Assembly: GCA_023410715.1 (NCBI GenBank)
Contig: JAEYPN010000022.1
Span: forward strand, 1 to 28,038
Length of the DNA: 28,038 nucleotides
Reading direction: 5' to 3'
Source: Bacillota bacterium
GTDB taxonomy: Bacteria; Bacillota_I; Bacilli_A; Izemoplasmatales; UBA1188
The translations under genes and the position numbers were made by a program. This document shows, in pieces, positions 1 through 7,760 of this stretch (the first letter of the stretch is position 1; every line of letters begins with the position of its first letter). The notes under the pieces are model-generated. The model ran no database searches, was not told where the DNA came from, and saw only the letters and a list, made by a program, of their open reading frames with translations.

Positions 1-164
1 CCACTTCGTTCATATTTTTGATAGTTAAGTAATTCTGATAGTTCGATTTTAAGTAGGTCATTGACGGCTCTTTCAACCTCTGATCTAATTAATTCTTTAA
101 TAGTTTCATCAATTTTTTCACCTTTTGCGAGACAACTTATAATTTTTGTGGTAAAATCATTCAT
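1..164 (-). CDS. IS256-family transposase, N-terminal fragment (window edge)
   Basis: This is the start of a DDE transposase of the IS256 (mutator-like) family, which would cut and paste the surrounding element. Only 54 residues are visible, beginning MNDF, with an open frame to the window edge and ending in YERS, the conserved N-terminal motif that precedes the RNGY/RNGS region in this family. The start ATG at 164-162 sits behind an AGGAGG site at about 171-176. Unlike the copy at 19754, this frame has AAAAAATTGATG intact, so this copy could be functional as far as it can be seen. The catalytic Asp/Asp/Glu residues are outside the window. Confidence 0.75.
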   Translation of the reverse strand, partial: MNDFTTKIISCLAKGEKIDETIKELIRSEVERAVNDLLKIELSELLNYQKYERS

Positions 165-284
165 GGGAAAACCTCCTGTGTTTGAGACGTTGTGGTAGAC
201 TTATTATAACACTAAGGTTTTCCCTTTTTTATACCAAATTTAAATTATTCAATTTTGAAAGTCCACAAAATATTATACAATCTC
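1..284 (-). mobile_element. IS256-family insertion sequence, 5' end (copy A, runs off window)
   Basis: The terminal sequence starting at 284 on the minus strand (GAGATTGTATAATATTTTGT...) and everything inward of it reappears, nearly identical, at 19635 onward on the plus strand. The shared start defines the element end; sequence outside the two ends (285 onward here, before 19635 there) does not match. Inside are a TATAAT-like -10, an AGGAGG ribosome site and the start of a transposase gene. The other end lies to the left of the window, so the target duplication cannot be checked. Confidence 0.8.
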
Positions 285-473
285 AAACTATAATATGGGA
301 AATGATGGCTTATGTTTTCTTATAATATTTTTTATTGGTGTTATTTTTAAAAATAAGAAGTTTATTTTATATAAATTTTCGGTTACATTTTTTCAAAAAA
401 TATTTTAGCCTTTTAATTATAAAAAAATTTTATGATTTCTCTTGCTAAATTTCTCACTATAAGTTACAATAAA
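285..473. other. Gene-free AT-rich leader between IS copy A and the riboswitch
   Basis: No credible coding frame. The stretch is extremely AT-rich, with a TATAAT at 321-326 that lacks a good -35 partner at 17 nt. The promoter for the riboswitch-antiporter transcript should lie here, but I cannot place it confidently. Confidence 0.4.
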
Positions 474-586
474 TTATACTCTCCGAATCTTTTAGGAGTG
501 GGGGAACCACACTTTGGGGTGAATCTAAGTATATTAGAAAGGACACTTAATGTTCTGAACCCGTCAGCTAACCTCATAGGAGTTAT
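474..586 (+). promoter_or_regulatory. c-di-AMP riboswitch (ydaO-yuaA class)
   Basis: The block carries the conserved ydaO/yuaA core in order: CTCCGAATC, then GGGGGAACCA, TTTGGGGTGAATC, a variable stem, GAACCCGTCAGCTAACCTC and a closing AGGAGTT that can pair imperfectly with the 5' ACTCTCC arm. This is the aptamer that binds cyclic di-AMP and usually controls potassium transport or cell-wall genes. It lies immediately upstream of a transcription terminator (590-615) and then the antiporter gene, the arrangement of a transcriptional attenuator. A short open frame crosses this region (432-647) but is not a gene. Confidence 0.92.
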
Positions 587-589
587 TAA

Positions 590-615
590 GCGTATATTAT
601 ATATGCGTTTTTTTT
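590..615 (+). terminator. Riboswitch expression-platform terminator
   Basis: GCGTATAT and ATATATGC form an 8-bp stem (one G-T pair) followed by eight T residues at 608-615. It lies between the aptamer and the ribosome site of the antiporter, so it should stop transcription in one ligand state of the riboswitch. Confidence 0.8.
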
Positions 616-643
616 ATTGCTTAAGAGGAGTAGGAGTAAATTT

Positions 644-1957
644 ATGAATTTGATTTTTAAAATTGCCGTGGTACTTTTTGTTGGCTTTATTGGTGGAAAA
701 GTTGCAAAAAGATTCAAACTACCTGAAGTATCAGGTTATTTAGTATTTGGTCTTATTTTAGGCCCAAGTTTAGGTTTAATATTTAAAGGCTATGAAGGCT
801 TTGTTACAGAAGCTAATCAAACAACTTTAAAATTTGTTAGTGAAATTGCCTTAGCATTTATTGCTTTCTCAATTGGTAGTGAATTTAGTGTTTCACAAAT
901 GAAAAAGGTTGGGAAAAGGATTAATCTAATAACAATGTATGAAGTATTGTTTGCGGTATTAACAGTTTTTGTTGTCTTATTCTTTATCCCAAAACCAGAA
1001 CCAATTATGGTAGGTGGATATGATCCATTTGGTAAAGGAAACATTGCATTTGGTTTAGTGCTTGCATCGATGAGTGCAGCTACAGCACCAGCTGCAACAC
1101 TAATGGTTATGCGTCAATACCGGGCATATGGTCCAGTAACAAAAACTGTATTACCTGTTACAGCTTTAGATGATATCTATGGAATTGTTGTATTTGGTTT
1201 CTTTATTTCCATTGCTCAATCTTTAGCTTCAACTACGACTATGCCAACATGGTTAATGATTTCAAAACCATTTATTGAAGTATTTGGTTCAATCTTAATT
1301 GGTACTGTAATTGGTATTGTATTATCAAAAGTAGTTAATAAACTTCAAAAAGTCAGAGATGATTTACAAGTAATTTCAATTATTGCTATTTTCTTAGGAA
1401 TTGGTGTTACAATGTTGATCAATAATTATTTTGAAGAGTATAATATGGGTATATCAAGCCTACTTGTTAATATAATGATTGGTACAATGGTTGCTAATCT
1501 TGTTAAAAAACCTGAAAATACATTTAATAGTCTAAATGATTTTACTACACCATTTTATGTTTTATTCTTTACATTAGCTGGTGCGTCACTTGATTTAGGA
1601 ATTATTAGAACATCAGGTTTAGTTGCAATAATTGCAGTAGCGTATATCTTTGCTAGAGGTTTTGGTAAATTTAGTGGTGCTTTTGTTGGATCAGTTGTTT
1701 CTAAAGCCGATCCGATGGTAAAAAATTATTTAGGGTTTGCGCTTCTTCCACAAGGTGGAGTATCGCTTGGTTTACTAGTAATCTTAAATAGTCAAATCCC
1801 AAGTTTTTATCAACTTGTCTCAACAATTATTATGTTAAGTATTTTAGTTTATGAAACTTCTGGACCAATTTTCGCTAAGTTCGCTATTTCTAAAGCAGGA
1901 GAAATCAATGGTCTTGATAAATTAGATGAGATATCATCATTAGAAGGCATTGCCTAG
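644..1957 (+). CDS. CPA2-family cation/proton antiporter (Kef/NapA-like)
   Basis: A 437-residue integral membrane protein with about 12 hydrophobic helices throughout, the usual size for the membrane domain of CPA2 monovalent cation/proton antiporters, which exchange K+ or Na+ for protons. Visible family signatures are SAATAPAAT near residues 144-152 (the unwound helix-4 motif) and the paired aspartates D176-D177 in TALDDIYG, the ion-binding position of the electrogenic CPA2 branch. No TrkA-N or TrkA-C cytosolic domain follows, so control may come from the small protein encoded next. I chose the ATG at 644 because AGAGGAGTAGGAG lies 7-20 nt upstream; an in-frame TTG at 617 lies just after the terminator and lacks a ribosome site. 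A c-di-AMP riboswitch precedes it. Substrate ion is inferred, not shown. Confidence 0.85.
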   Translation: MNLIFKIAVVLFVGFIGGKVAKRFKLPEVSGYLVFGLILGPSLGLIFKGYEGFVTEANQTTLKFVSEIALAFIAFSIGSEFSVSQMKKVGKRINLITMYEVLFAVLTVFVVLFFIPKPEPIMVGGYDPFGKGNIAFGLVLASMSAATAPAATLMVMRQYRAYGPVTKTVLPVTALDDIYGIVVFGFFISIAQSLASTTTMPTWLMISKPFIEVFGSILIGTVIGIVLSKVVNKLQKVRDDLQVISIIAIFLGIGVTMLINNYFEEYNMGISSLLVNIMIGTMVANLVKKPENTFNSLNDFTTPFYVLFFTLAGASLDLGIIRTSGLVAIIAVAYIFARGFGKFSGAFVGSVVSKADPMVKNYLGFALLPQGGVSLGLLVILNSQIPSFYQLVSTIIMLSILVYETSGPIFAKFAISKAGEINGLDKLDEISSLEGIA

Positions 1958-1969
1958 AAGGAGTATAAG

Positions 1970-2320
1970 ATGCAAATACTATTTATTGTTTTAAATGATT
2001 TATCACAGTTACCCACTATTTTAGACACTTTTTTAAAACTAAAGGTAAGAGGTGCAACAATTCTTGATAGTGAAGGTATGGCTAAAAGTGTTCTTCAATA
2101 TGAAGGATTAAATTATTTATTAGACGGGCCTTTTCAAAACATCAATAGTCAAAAGATTGGTTCATCAAAAACAATTTTTACTGTAATTCCTAAAGATGAA
2201 CAAGTACCTATTGTTGTAGATGAAATAGGGAAGGTTTTAACAACTAGTAAAGAAGAAGTTATCGGCTTCATGTTTACTTTACCTGTTTCAGGAATCTATC
2301 CTTTAAAATCTAAAAAGTAA
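1970..2320 (+). CDS. Small PII-like protein, probable antiporter partner
   Basis: A 116-residue soluble protein starting 12 nt after the antiporter, with AAGGAGTATAAG as its ribosome site, so the two are co-transcribed under the riboswitch. The pattern of an N-terminal strand (MQILFIVLND), a helix (LPTILDTFLKLKVRGATIL) and later alternating strands and helices (TIFTVIPKDE, VPIVVDEIGKVL, GFMFTLPVSGIY) resembles the ferredoxin-like fold of PII/GlnB and CutA-like proteins. The phrase about one region becoming strand from 'KVRGATILDSEGM' recalls the PII 'GvrGaTvletrGm' strand. PII-like proteins often bind small ligands and gate neighbouring transporters. It is not a clear match to the known c-di-AMP receptor DarA/PstA. 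Fold assignment is by eye. Confidence 0.55.
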   Translation: MQILFIVLNDLSQLPTILDTFLKLKVRGATILDSEGMAKSVLQYEGLNYLLDGPFQNINSQKIGSSKTIFTVIPKDEQVPIVVDEIGKVLTTSKEEVIGFMFTLPVSGIYPLKSKK

Positions 2321-2334
2321 CATATAAATTAAGA

Positions 2335-2371
2335 AAATCTTAGAGAAATTTATTTTTTTAAGATTTTTTTT
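2335..2371 (+). terminator. Rho-independent terminator after the antiporter operon
   Basis: AAATCTTA pairs with TAAGATTT, and the 3' arm runs into a T tract, 15 nt after the stop codon of the PII-like gene. Confidence 0.75.
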
Positions 2372-2423
2372 ATTAAACAAATTTAATATATCTTATCTGA
2401 AAAGGCTTTTATTAAATATGGTT

Positions 2424-2452
2424 TTGACAAGTGTGTTTATTAGGCTTATAAT
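2424..2452 (+). promoter_or_regulatory. Sigma-70-type promoter of the ABC exporter
   Basis: TTGACA at 2424-2429, a 17-nt spacer and TATAAT at 2447-2452: both boxes are perfect consensus. The start point would be near 2459, giving about 60 nt of leader before the ABC gene. Confidence 0.85.
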
Positions 2453-2519
2453 AAGGGCGAACTATATTAGCAAATTCTGAGAAATTACTATTGGTTTAAA
2501 ATACGAAGGAGGATAAGAT

Positions 2520-3425
2520 ATGGAAACGATAATAAAGATTAATAATTTAAATAAATCTTTTAAAGAAGTACATGCAGTTAAAGATTTGACATTTAAAGTT
2601 AAAAGAGGGGAATTTTTTGCATTTTTAGGGGTTAATGGAGCTGGTAAATCAACAACTATTTCCATTATGTGTGGGGAGCTATCCCGAGATAGTGGCGAAA
2701 TTTTTATTGATGGAAAAGACATCGATAAAGAAATGGATTTAATTAGGTCCAAAATTGGTGTTGTTTACCAAAATAATGTCCTTGATAAGTCACTAACTGT
2801 TTATGATAATATTAAATACCGGGCAGCTTTATATGGCATCACTGGTATAGAATTTGAAAAACGTTATGAACATTTAGCTAATTTATTAGATTTTAAAGAT
2901 CTTAAAAAAAGACTTTATGGAAAACTTTCAGGAGGTCAAAGAAGAAGAATAGATTTTGCAAGAGCGATAATTCATGATCCAGAAATTTTAATTCTTGATG
3001 AACCAACAACAGGATTAGACCCACAAACAAGAAAACTTGTTTGGCGTGTTATTGATGATTTAAGAAAAGAAAAGAATTTAACTGTTTTTTTAACCACACA
3101 TTATATGGAAGAAGTTACAGATGCTGATTATGTTGTAATTATTAATCAAGGTTCTGTTGTCGCAGAAGGAACACCTCTTGATCTTAAAAATAAATATACA
3201 GGAGACTTTATAAATATTTATCAAGCTAATCTAGATGAAGTTAAGAAGCTTGATTTAAAATATCAAGAAATTCCTAATGGCTACCGGATTGAGGTAAAAA
3301 ACACGGAAATGGCAACTAAATTAATAATAGCCAATCCCGAACTATTTAAAGATTATGAAGTTATTAAAGGAAAAATGGATGATGTTTTTCTAAATGCGAC
3401 AGGCATTAAACTAGGGGGAGAGTAA
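2520..3425 (+). CDS. ABC transporter ATP-binding protein (DrrA-like exporter)
   Basis: A 301-residue ATPase that powers export through the permease encoded next. Walker A is GVNGAGKST (about residues 38-46), the signature is LSGGQRRR (about 138-145), Walker B is ILILDEPTTGLD (about 157-168) and the H-loop is TTHYMEE (about 193-199). The C-terminal 90 residues beyond the nucleotide-binding domain match the accessory tail seen in DrrA-type ATPases. The ribosome site AAGGAGG at 2506-2512 supports the ATG at 2520. Its stop is one nucleotide from the permease start, so the pair is translationally coupled. Drug or lipid-like substrate is typical of the family; the real cargo is unknown. Confidence 0.92.
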   Translation: METIIKINNLNKSFKEVHAVKDLTFKVKRGEFFAFLGVNGAGKSTTISIMCGELSRDSGEIFIDGKDIDKEMDLIRSKIGVVYQNNVLDKSLTVYDNIKYRAALYGITGIEFEKRYEHLANLLDFKDLKKRLYGKLSGGQRRRIDFARAIIHDPEILILDEPTTGLDPQTRKLVWRVIDDLRKEKNLTVFLTTHYMEEVTDADYVVIINQGSVVAEGTPLDLKNKYTGDFINIYQANLDEVKKLDLKYQEIPNGYRIEVKNTEMATKLIIANPELFKDYEVIKGKMDDVFLNATGIKLGGE

Positions 3426-3426
3426 T

Positions 3427-4344
3427 ATGGGTTTAGGATATTTAGTAAAAAGAAATATAAAAATGTATTTTCAAGATAAAGGCTTCTTTGTTTCATCACT
3501 TATTACGCCTTTAATCTTATTACTTTTATACTCAACATTTTTAAAAAATGCTTATGTTAGTTCTTTTAATTCTGCTGTAGCGCAAAATGGAATTACAATT
3601 GCAGATAGTTACGTTAACGGCTTTGTTTATGGTTGGTTATTTTCATCGCTAATTGCTGTATCGGCTGTAACTGTTGCCTTTTGTTCTAATCTACTTATGG
3701 TTCAAGATAAATTTATGGGAACAATCCATGATTTAGAGATTGCCCCAATTAGTCGTGGTAAAATTGCAATTGCCTACTATCTTGCTAGTATGATTGAAAC
3801 AACGATCATCATTTTAATTGAAATAGGTATTGGTTTTTTAATTATCTCATCATATGGCTGGTTCTTAACTTTCAAAGATATACTAGGTATCTTAATTGGT
3901 TCATTCTTGCTTGTTAACTTTGGAACAGCTTTATCTTCACTAATTCATTATTTCTTATCAACTCAAGGACAAATGTCTGCAGTAGGAACACTAGTTTCTT
4001 CAGTATATGGTTTTATATGCGGAGCTTATATGCCAATTAGTCAATTTGGTGCAGGTTTACAAAAAGTTTTAGGTTTCCTACCAGGAACTTATGGAACGTC
4101 TTTAATTAGAAATCACTATGAAAGAGGCGTGCTTGAAAAACTAGTTACTGAATGTAAATTTCCCCAAACAATTGTTGATGAAATGGCTAATGACTTTGAC
4201 ATTAATGTCTTTTTCCTTGGCAAACAAGTTCCTTTATGGGGATCATACTTAATATTAGGATTATCAACTTTAGTAATCATAGGTGCTTATATATTTATAA
4301 GTATTAAAAATAAAAAGAATAAGTTAAACAAAAAAGCAATCTAG
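3427..4344 (+). CDS. ABC-2 type exporter permease
   Basis: A 305-residue membrane protein of the ABC-2 class. The first helix (about residues 22-41) is followed by an extracellular loop of some 40 residues, then five more hydrophobic segments grouped between residues 70 and 220 and a final one at about 275-297, before a lysine/asparagine-rich tail. The motif region GTIHDLEIAPISRGKI after helix 2 is the typical cytosolic coupling helix of drug-type ABC-2 permeases. It starts one base after the ATPase stop with GGGGGAGAG as ribosome site, forming a two-gene exporter operon that ends at the terminator at 4350-4397. Confidence 0.88.
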   Translation: MGLGYLVKRNIKMYFQDKGFFVSSLITPLILLLLYSTFLKNAYVSSFNSAVAQNGITIADSYVNGFVYGWLFSSLIAVSAVTVAFCSNLLMVQDKFMGTIHDLEIAPISRGKIAIAYYLASMIETTIIILIEIGIGFLIISSYGWFLTFKDILGILIGSFLLVNFGTALSSLIHYFLSTQGQMSAVGTLVSSVYGFICGAYMPISQFGAGLQKVLGFLPGTYGTSLIRNHYERGVLEKLVTECKFPQTIVDEMANDFDINVFFLGKQVPLWGSYLILGLSTLVIIGAYIFISIKNKKNKLNKKAI

Positions 4345-4349
4345 CAAAC

Positions 4350-4397
4350 AAAAAGACTCGAAAATTAAGGTTTACACCGTAATTTAGAGTCTTTTTT
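4350..4397. terminator. Bidirectional terminator between convergent genes
   Basis: AAAAAGACTC and GAGTCTTTTTT form a 10-bp stem with T tracts on both strands. It serves the ABC operon on the plus strand and the dehydrogenase gene on the minus strand. Confidence 0.85.
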
Positions 4398-4413
4398 ATA
4401 TTTTTATAATTGA

Positions 4414-5451
4414 TTAAAAGCATCTTTCTTGACGGTTTTTCTTACAATTACCGAGTTTTTCACATCTATAACATAATTCATTTTCGCAAGCTTCACCTGC
4501 TATAAAAGATGTAATATTTTTTATTGTTATTTGGGCAATATTTTCTAAAGCTTCTTTAGTTAAAAAGCCTTGATGTGATGTCACAATCACATTTGGCATG
4601 GAAATAAGCCTTGCCAAAATATCATCATTTAAAATATGATCACTTTTATCTTGGAAGAAGACATCACTTTCTTCTTCATAAACGTCTAGGCATGCCGCTC
4701 CAACTTTTCTTTCCTTTATTCCTTCAAGCAAATCAAAAGAATTAATTAACCCCCCACGAGAAGTATTAATGATAAAAACACCATTTTTCATCTTGTTAAT
4801 TGCATTACTATCTATCATATGGCGATTTTCATCGGTTAATGGGCAATGCAAAGAGATAAAATCACTATTTGCATATAACTCGTCTAAATTAACATAATTA
4901 ATATCTAATGTAAGGTCAGGAAATTTATCATATGCTATGACATTCATGCCAAAACCTTTACAGATATCAATAAATATTTTACCAATTTTTCCAGTGCCAA
5001 TAATGCCGACAGTTTTACCATATAAATTTATACCTATTAAATTATTAAGTGAAAAGTTGTAGTCTCTACTTCTTATATAAGCTTTATGAATGCGTCTATT
5101 GCTTGTAAGAAGAAGTGCCATGGCGTGTTCAGCAACTGCATGTGGTGAGTATGCAGGAACGCGTACGACATGAATTCTTTTATAACAGTATTCTAAATCA
5201 ACATTGTTAAATCCAGCACAACGAAGGGCAATTAACTTAACATTATTTTTAATTAATATATTGATGACATCTTTATCAATAGTGTCATTAACAAATACAC
5301 ATACAACATCAAAACCGCTAGTTAAAGATGCGGTATCTTTCGTTAATTTTGTTTCAAAGTAAGAAAAAGATAACTTATCTTCTTCCTCTAATTCTTTATT
5401 AAATGATTCGATATCGTAATTTTTGGTATCAAACATAGCAACTTTAATCAT
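4414..5451 (-). CDS. D-2-hydroxyacid dehydrogenase (D-lactate dehydrogenase-like) with Cys-rich tail
   Basis: An NAD-dependent 2-hydroxyacid dehydrogenase of 345 residues, most like fermentative D-lactate dehydrogenases that reduce pyruvate. The Rossmann motif GIIGTGKIGK is near residue 150; the catalytic arginine lies in NTSRGG, the glutamate in DVYEEES and the histidine in TSHQGF, all in the expected order. The start ATG is behind AAGGAG about 9 nt upstream. The last 25 residues are unusual: five cysteines spaced C-x4-C-x2-C-x5-C-x7-C, which looks like a metal-binding or redox tail not normal for this enzyme. It is a single gene, convergent with the ABC operon. The substrate is inferred; related enzymes act on other 2-oxoacids. 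Confidence 0.88.
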   Translation of the reverse strand: MIKVAMFDTKNYDIESFNKELEEEDKLSFSYFETKLTKDTASLTSGFDVVCVFVNDTIDKDVINILIKNNVKLIALRCAGFNNVDLEYCYKRIHVVRVPAYSPHAVAEHAMALLLTSNRRIHKAYIRSRDYNFSLNNLIGINLYGKTVGIIGTGKIGKIFIDICKGFGMNVIAYDKFPDLTLDINYVNLDELYANSDFISLHCPLTDENRHMIDSNAINKMKNGVFIINTSRGGLINSFDLLEGIKERKVGAACLDVYEEESDVFFQDKSDHILNDDILARLISMPNVIVTSHQGFLTKEALENIAQITIKNITSFIAGEACENELCYRCEKLGNCKKNRQERCF

Positions 5452-6127
5452 ATTTATTTTCTCCTTAATTTTTTAGTAAATGCTTTTAGTAAAAGATGTA
5501 TTCTTTATAAATAGAGTTATAGTTAAATAATTATTATTTTTATCTCTTATAGCTTTAAAATAAAAAAGCTTGGTTAAACTTTTTTCCATCAAAATATCAA
5601 ATAAGTATTTCTTGCGACTTTTTTTTATATTTTTGTCATTTTTATCGTATGCTTTAGAACATATTTTTAATATGGTTTATATTAATTTAATCTAAATATT
5701 TTTACCATTTGGCACGTCTTTTGACTTGCTTTTTAACCATAAGATTTAAAATTATTTTATTTTTGGATTAATAAATTCAGATTTAATCAGCACTTTTTTA
5801 CTTTTGGATTTTTAATAATTTAATGAAAAATAATTTTTAAAATAATTTTATTTATAAAATATTTCTTTATTTAGTATTAACTAATGAATAAATAATATGT
5901 TTATATCAAATAAAAAATGCTTAAATAGATACTTAGGATTAAAAAACTTTATGCTTGTTTAAAAAAGAAAAACTAGGAGCTCATTCAAAAATAATTTTTA
6001 CATATTAGTTTTAAGAATACTAATAGAGCATTTAAGTTTTTATTTAGTTAAAAATAATTACTATTTACTTATAAACAAGAAGTTTTAATTATCAGATTTT
6101 GGTAAAGATATATGATGAGGTGGTTTT
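5452..6127. other. 676-nt gene-free, extremely AT-rich intergenic stretch
   Basis: No credible open frame on either strand and no clear RNA structure. It must contain the promoters for the divergent dehydrogenase (minus) and DUF421 (plus) genes, but I find no well-spaced pair of boxes. A TTGACT at 5721-5726 lacks a good -10 at 17 nt. No transposase or other protein remnant is recognisable. Confidence 0.5.
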
Positions 6128-6883
6128 ATGAATGAAGGCTTAGTTGTCTTAGTAAGAGGAATAATTGCCTTCTTTACTTTATTAATTTTTACAAGAATCT
6201 TAGGTAAGCAACAAATCAGTCAATTAACATTTTTTGAATATATTTTAGGTATAACATGTGGGTCTATAGCCTCTGAGTTAACAGTTGATTTAAGTAGTAG
6301 GGCTTGGCCTCATTTTGTCGGGCTTTTTACTTGGTTTATTTTAACATTAATAATCCAACTTTTAAGTTTAAAATTTCGAAAATTTTCTAATTATATTGAA
6401 GGAGAACCAATTGTTGTTATCATGGATGGAAAAATTTTAGAGAAGTCAATGAAAAAAATTCGTTTTCGTTTAATTGATTTATTAGAATTACTCAGACAAA
6501 ATAATGTCTTTGATATTTCAGAAGTTCATATTGCAGTTGTGGAAATTAATGGAAAGCTTTCAATTATTAAAAAAGCAGAATATCAAAATCCAACCTTAAA
6601 GGATTTAAAAATTAATGCGACTAATCAAGGTTTATGTACGGATCTAATTTATGATGGAAATATTTTAATTGAAAATTTAGAAAAAAGTAATTTATCAAAA
6701 GATTGGTTATTTAATGAGCTAAAGAAGAAGAATATCAAGAATCCAAAAGAAGTCTTTTATGCGACACTTAATAGTAAAGGTAATTTTTATTATGATAAGT
6801 ATGACGATAGTAATGTAAAACTAAAAAAAATACCTGCCAACTATGAAAATAAAGTTCAAAAGAAGAAAGGAAAAAATAAATGA
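6128..6883 (+). CDS. DUF421 (YetF-type) membrane protein
   Basis: A 251-residue protein of the DUF421/YetF family, whose function is not settled. Three membrane helices lie at about residues 5-22, 34-52 and 60-82, followed by a cytosolic domain. Conserved family blocks are visible: RILGKQQISQLTFFEY (23-38), GSIASE (45-50), the EGEP entry to the soluble domain (91-94) and the RLIDLLELLRQNNVF segment, whose family equivalent is usually 'DLL..LR..gvF', followed by the VEINGKLS strand. The GAGGTGG site at 6117-6123 supports the start. It ends in TGA, the only TGA stop among complete genes here, within a 4-base ATGA overlap with the next gene. Its basic tail (KVQKKKGKNK) is cytosolic. Confidence 0.88.
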   Translation: MNEGLVVLVRGIIAFFTLLIFTRILGKQQISQLTFFEYILGITCGSIASELTVDLSSRAWPHFVGLFTWFILTLIIQLLSLKFRKFSNYIEGEPIVVIMDGKILEKSMKKIRFRLIDLLELLRQNNVFDISEVHIAVVEINGKLSIIKKAEYQNPTLKDLKINATNQGLCTDLIYDGNILIENLEKSNLSKDWLFNELKKKNIKNPKEVFYATLNSKGNFYYDKYDDSNVKLKKIPANYENKVQKKKGKNK

Positions 6884-7239
6884 AAGTAGTAAAAATTTTA
6901 ATACCAATAATTTTTTTAATTCTTTCTGTTTTCATTATGGAAGGTGGACGCTTTTTTAAAAATTTGGGTGAAGGAAAAAAAGTTAATGAAATAATTGAAA
7001 GTATTAAATTGGATTTAGAAAAAGAAAATTTTACTGATGCAAAAAACAAAATATTTGAATTAAAAAGAATATTTAATTATAAAACTAAGATTATTCAGTT
7101 TAGTGTCGAACGAGATGAAATATATGAGTTTACTATTAGCTTAGTGAAATTAGAAAACTATATCGAAAATAAAGAAAGAAATGATGCTATAACTGAAATA
7201 GATGTTTTAAAAGAGTACTGGAATGAACTTGGCAAATAA
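6880..7239 (+). CDS. DUF4363 family protein (DUF421 partner)
   Basis: A 119-residue protein with one N-terminal membrane helix (about residues 5-20) and a helical charged domain outside or at the membrane, matching the DUF4363 pattern. It overlaps the DUF421 gene by four bases (ATGA), so translation is coupled. DUF421-DUF4363 pairs are common in Firmicutes, which supports the call. The function is unknown; a joint role in the envelope is only suggested by the pairing. Confidence 0.75.
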   Translation: MKVVKILIPIIFLILSVFIMEGGRFFKNLGEGKKVNEIIESIKLDLEKENFTDAKNKIFELKRIFNYKTKIIQFSVERDEIYEFTISLVKLENYIENKERNDAITEIDVLKEYWNELGK

Positions 7240-7306
7240 ATTTTAGTTATAATATTTGGTTTTTCTTAATATATTAATAGTAGAATATAATAATAAGGAG
7301 AAAAAT

Positions 7307-7615
7307 ATGTGGGAATATGGGTATCGTTCATCTTTTTCTACTAGTGAAGCAAGTGAAATTGCCCGCAGGTTAGGAATTGATTTTAAAAATGAAAAATTTG
7401 ATTTAGAACAGTTTAGAATGGGGTTAGATGTTGAACTGGAGCATGGAAAAAGAAATTATTTAACAAATGTTACTGATAATGATCCGATACTAACCGGAAA
7501 AATTGCTTTAGCACATTTATTAGAAATACCAGATTATTATACCCGTCTTGCGGTATTAGAAAAAGAAGGTACTGAATACTGGAAAAACAGAAATAACGAA
7601 TATCCTCTTTTTTAG
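7307..7615 (+). CDS. DUF5661 family protein
   Basis: A 102-residue soluble protein. The core (residues 7-85) shows the DUF5661 pattern: an N-terminal 'S.SEASEIARRLGIDF', then FDLEQFRMGLDVELEHG, then TNVTDNDPILTGKIALAHL and DYYTRL. I chose the ATG at 7307, behind AAGGAG at 7295-7300, over an upstream alternative at 7256 with no ribosome site. It lies 67 nt after the DUF4363 gene and may be the third gene of that transcript. The biochemical role of the family is unknown to me; no catalytic motif is evident. Confidence 0.75.
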   Translation: MWEYGYRSSFSTSEASEIARRLGIDFKNEKFDLEQFRMGLDVELEHGKRNYLTNVTDNDPILTGKIALAHLLEIPDYYTRLAVLEKEGTEYWKNRNNEYPLF

Positions 7616-7623
7616 AGGATTTT
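7602..7623 (+). terminator. Hairpin overlapping the DUF5661 stop codon (weak terminator)
   Basis: ATCCTCT pairs with AGAGGAT, and the stop codon TAG overlaps the loop and 3' arm. Only three T residues follow, so it is a weak terminator candidate. Confidence 0.4.
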
Positions 7624-7731
7624 CTATTAAAAAGAGAAGGAAAACAAAAATAAAATAATTTTAAAAATAGTTAAAATAAATTTAGTTTTTTTCTTAATAA
7701 CAAAAGCAAAGTAAAAATATTTGCATAAAAA

Positions 7732-7760
7732 TTGTATAAGTACCTTAAATATGATATAAT
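7732..7760 (+). promoter_or_regulatory. Promoter of the desulfoferrodoxin gene
   Basis: TTGTAT at 7732-7737, a 17-nt spacer and a perfect TATAAT at 7755-7760. The start point would be near 7767, inside the dyad described separately. Confidence 0.7.

Noticed and set aside
432..647. A 71-codon open frame across the riboswitch region
   Set aside because: It has no ribosome site, ends inside the antiporter start region, and its sequence is fully explained by the ydaO aptamer and terminator.
5452..6127. Possible decayed gene or RNA in the 676-nt gap
   Set aside because: No protein motif is recognisable in any frame and no stable hairpin with conserved features stands out; AT-richness explains the short matches.
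6881..6883. TGA read as tryptophan (Mollicutes code 4)
   Set aside because: TGA here ends the DUF421 gene at its normal length in a coupled ATGA overlap, and no other gene contains an in-frame TGA.
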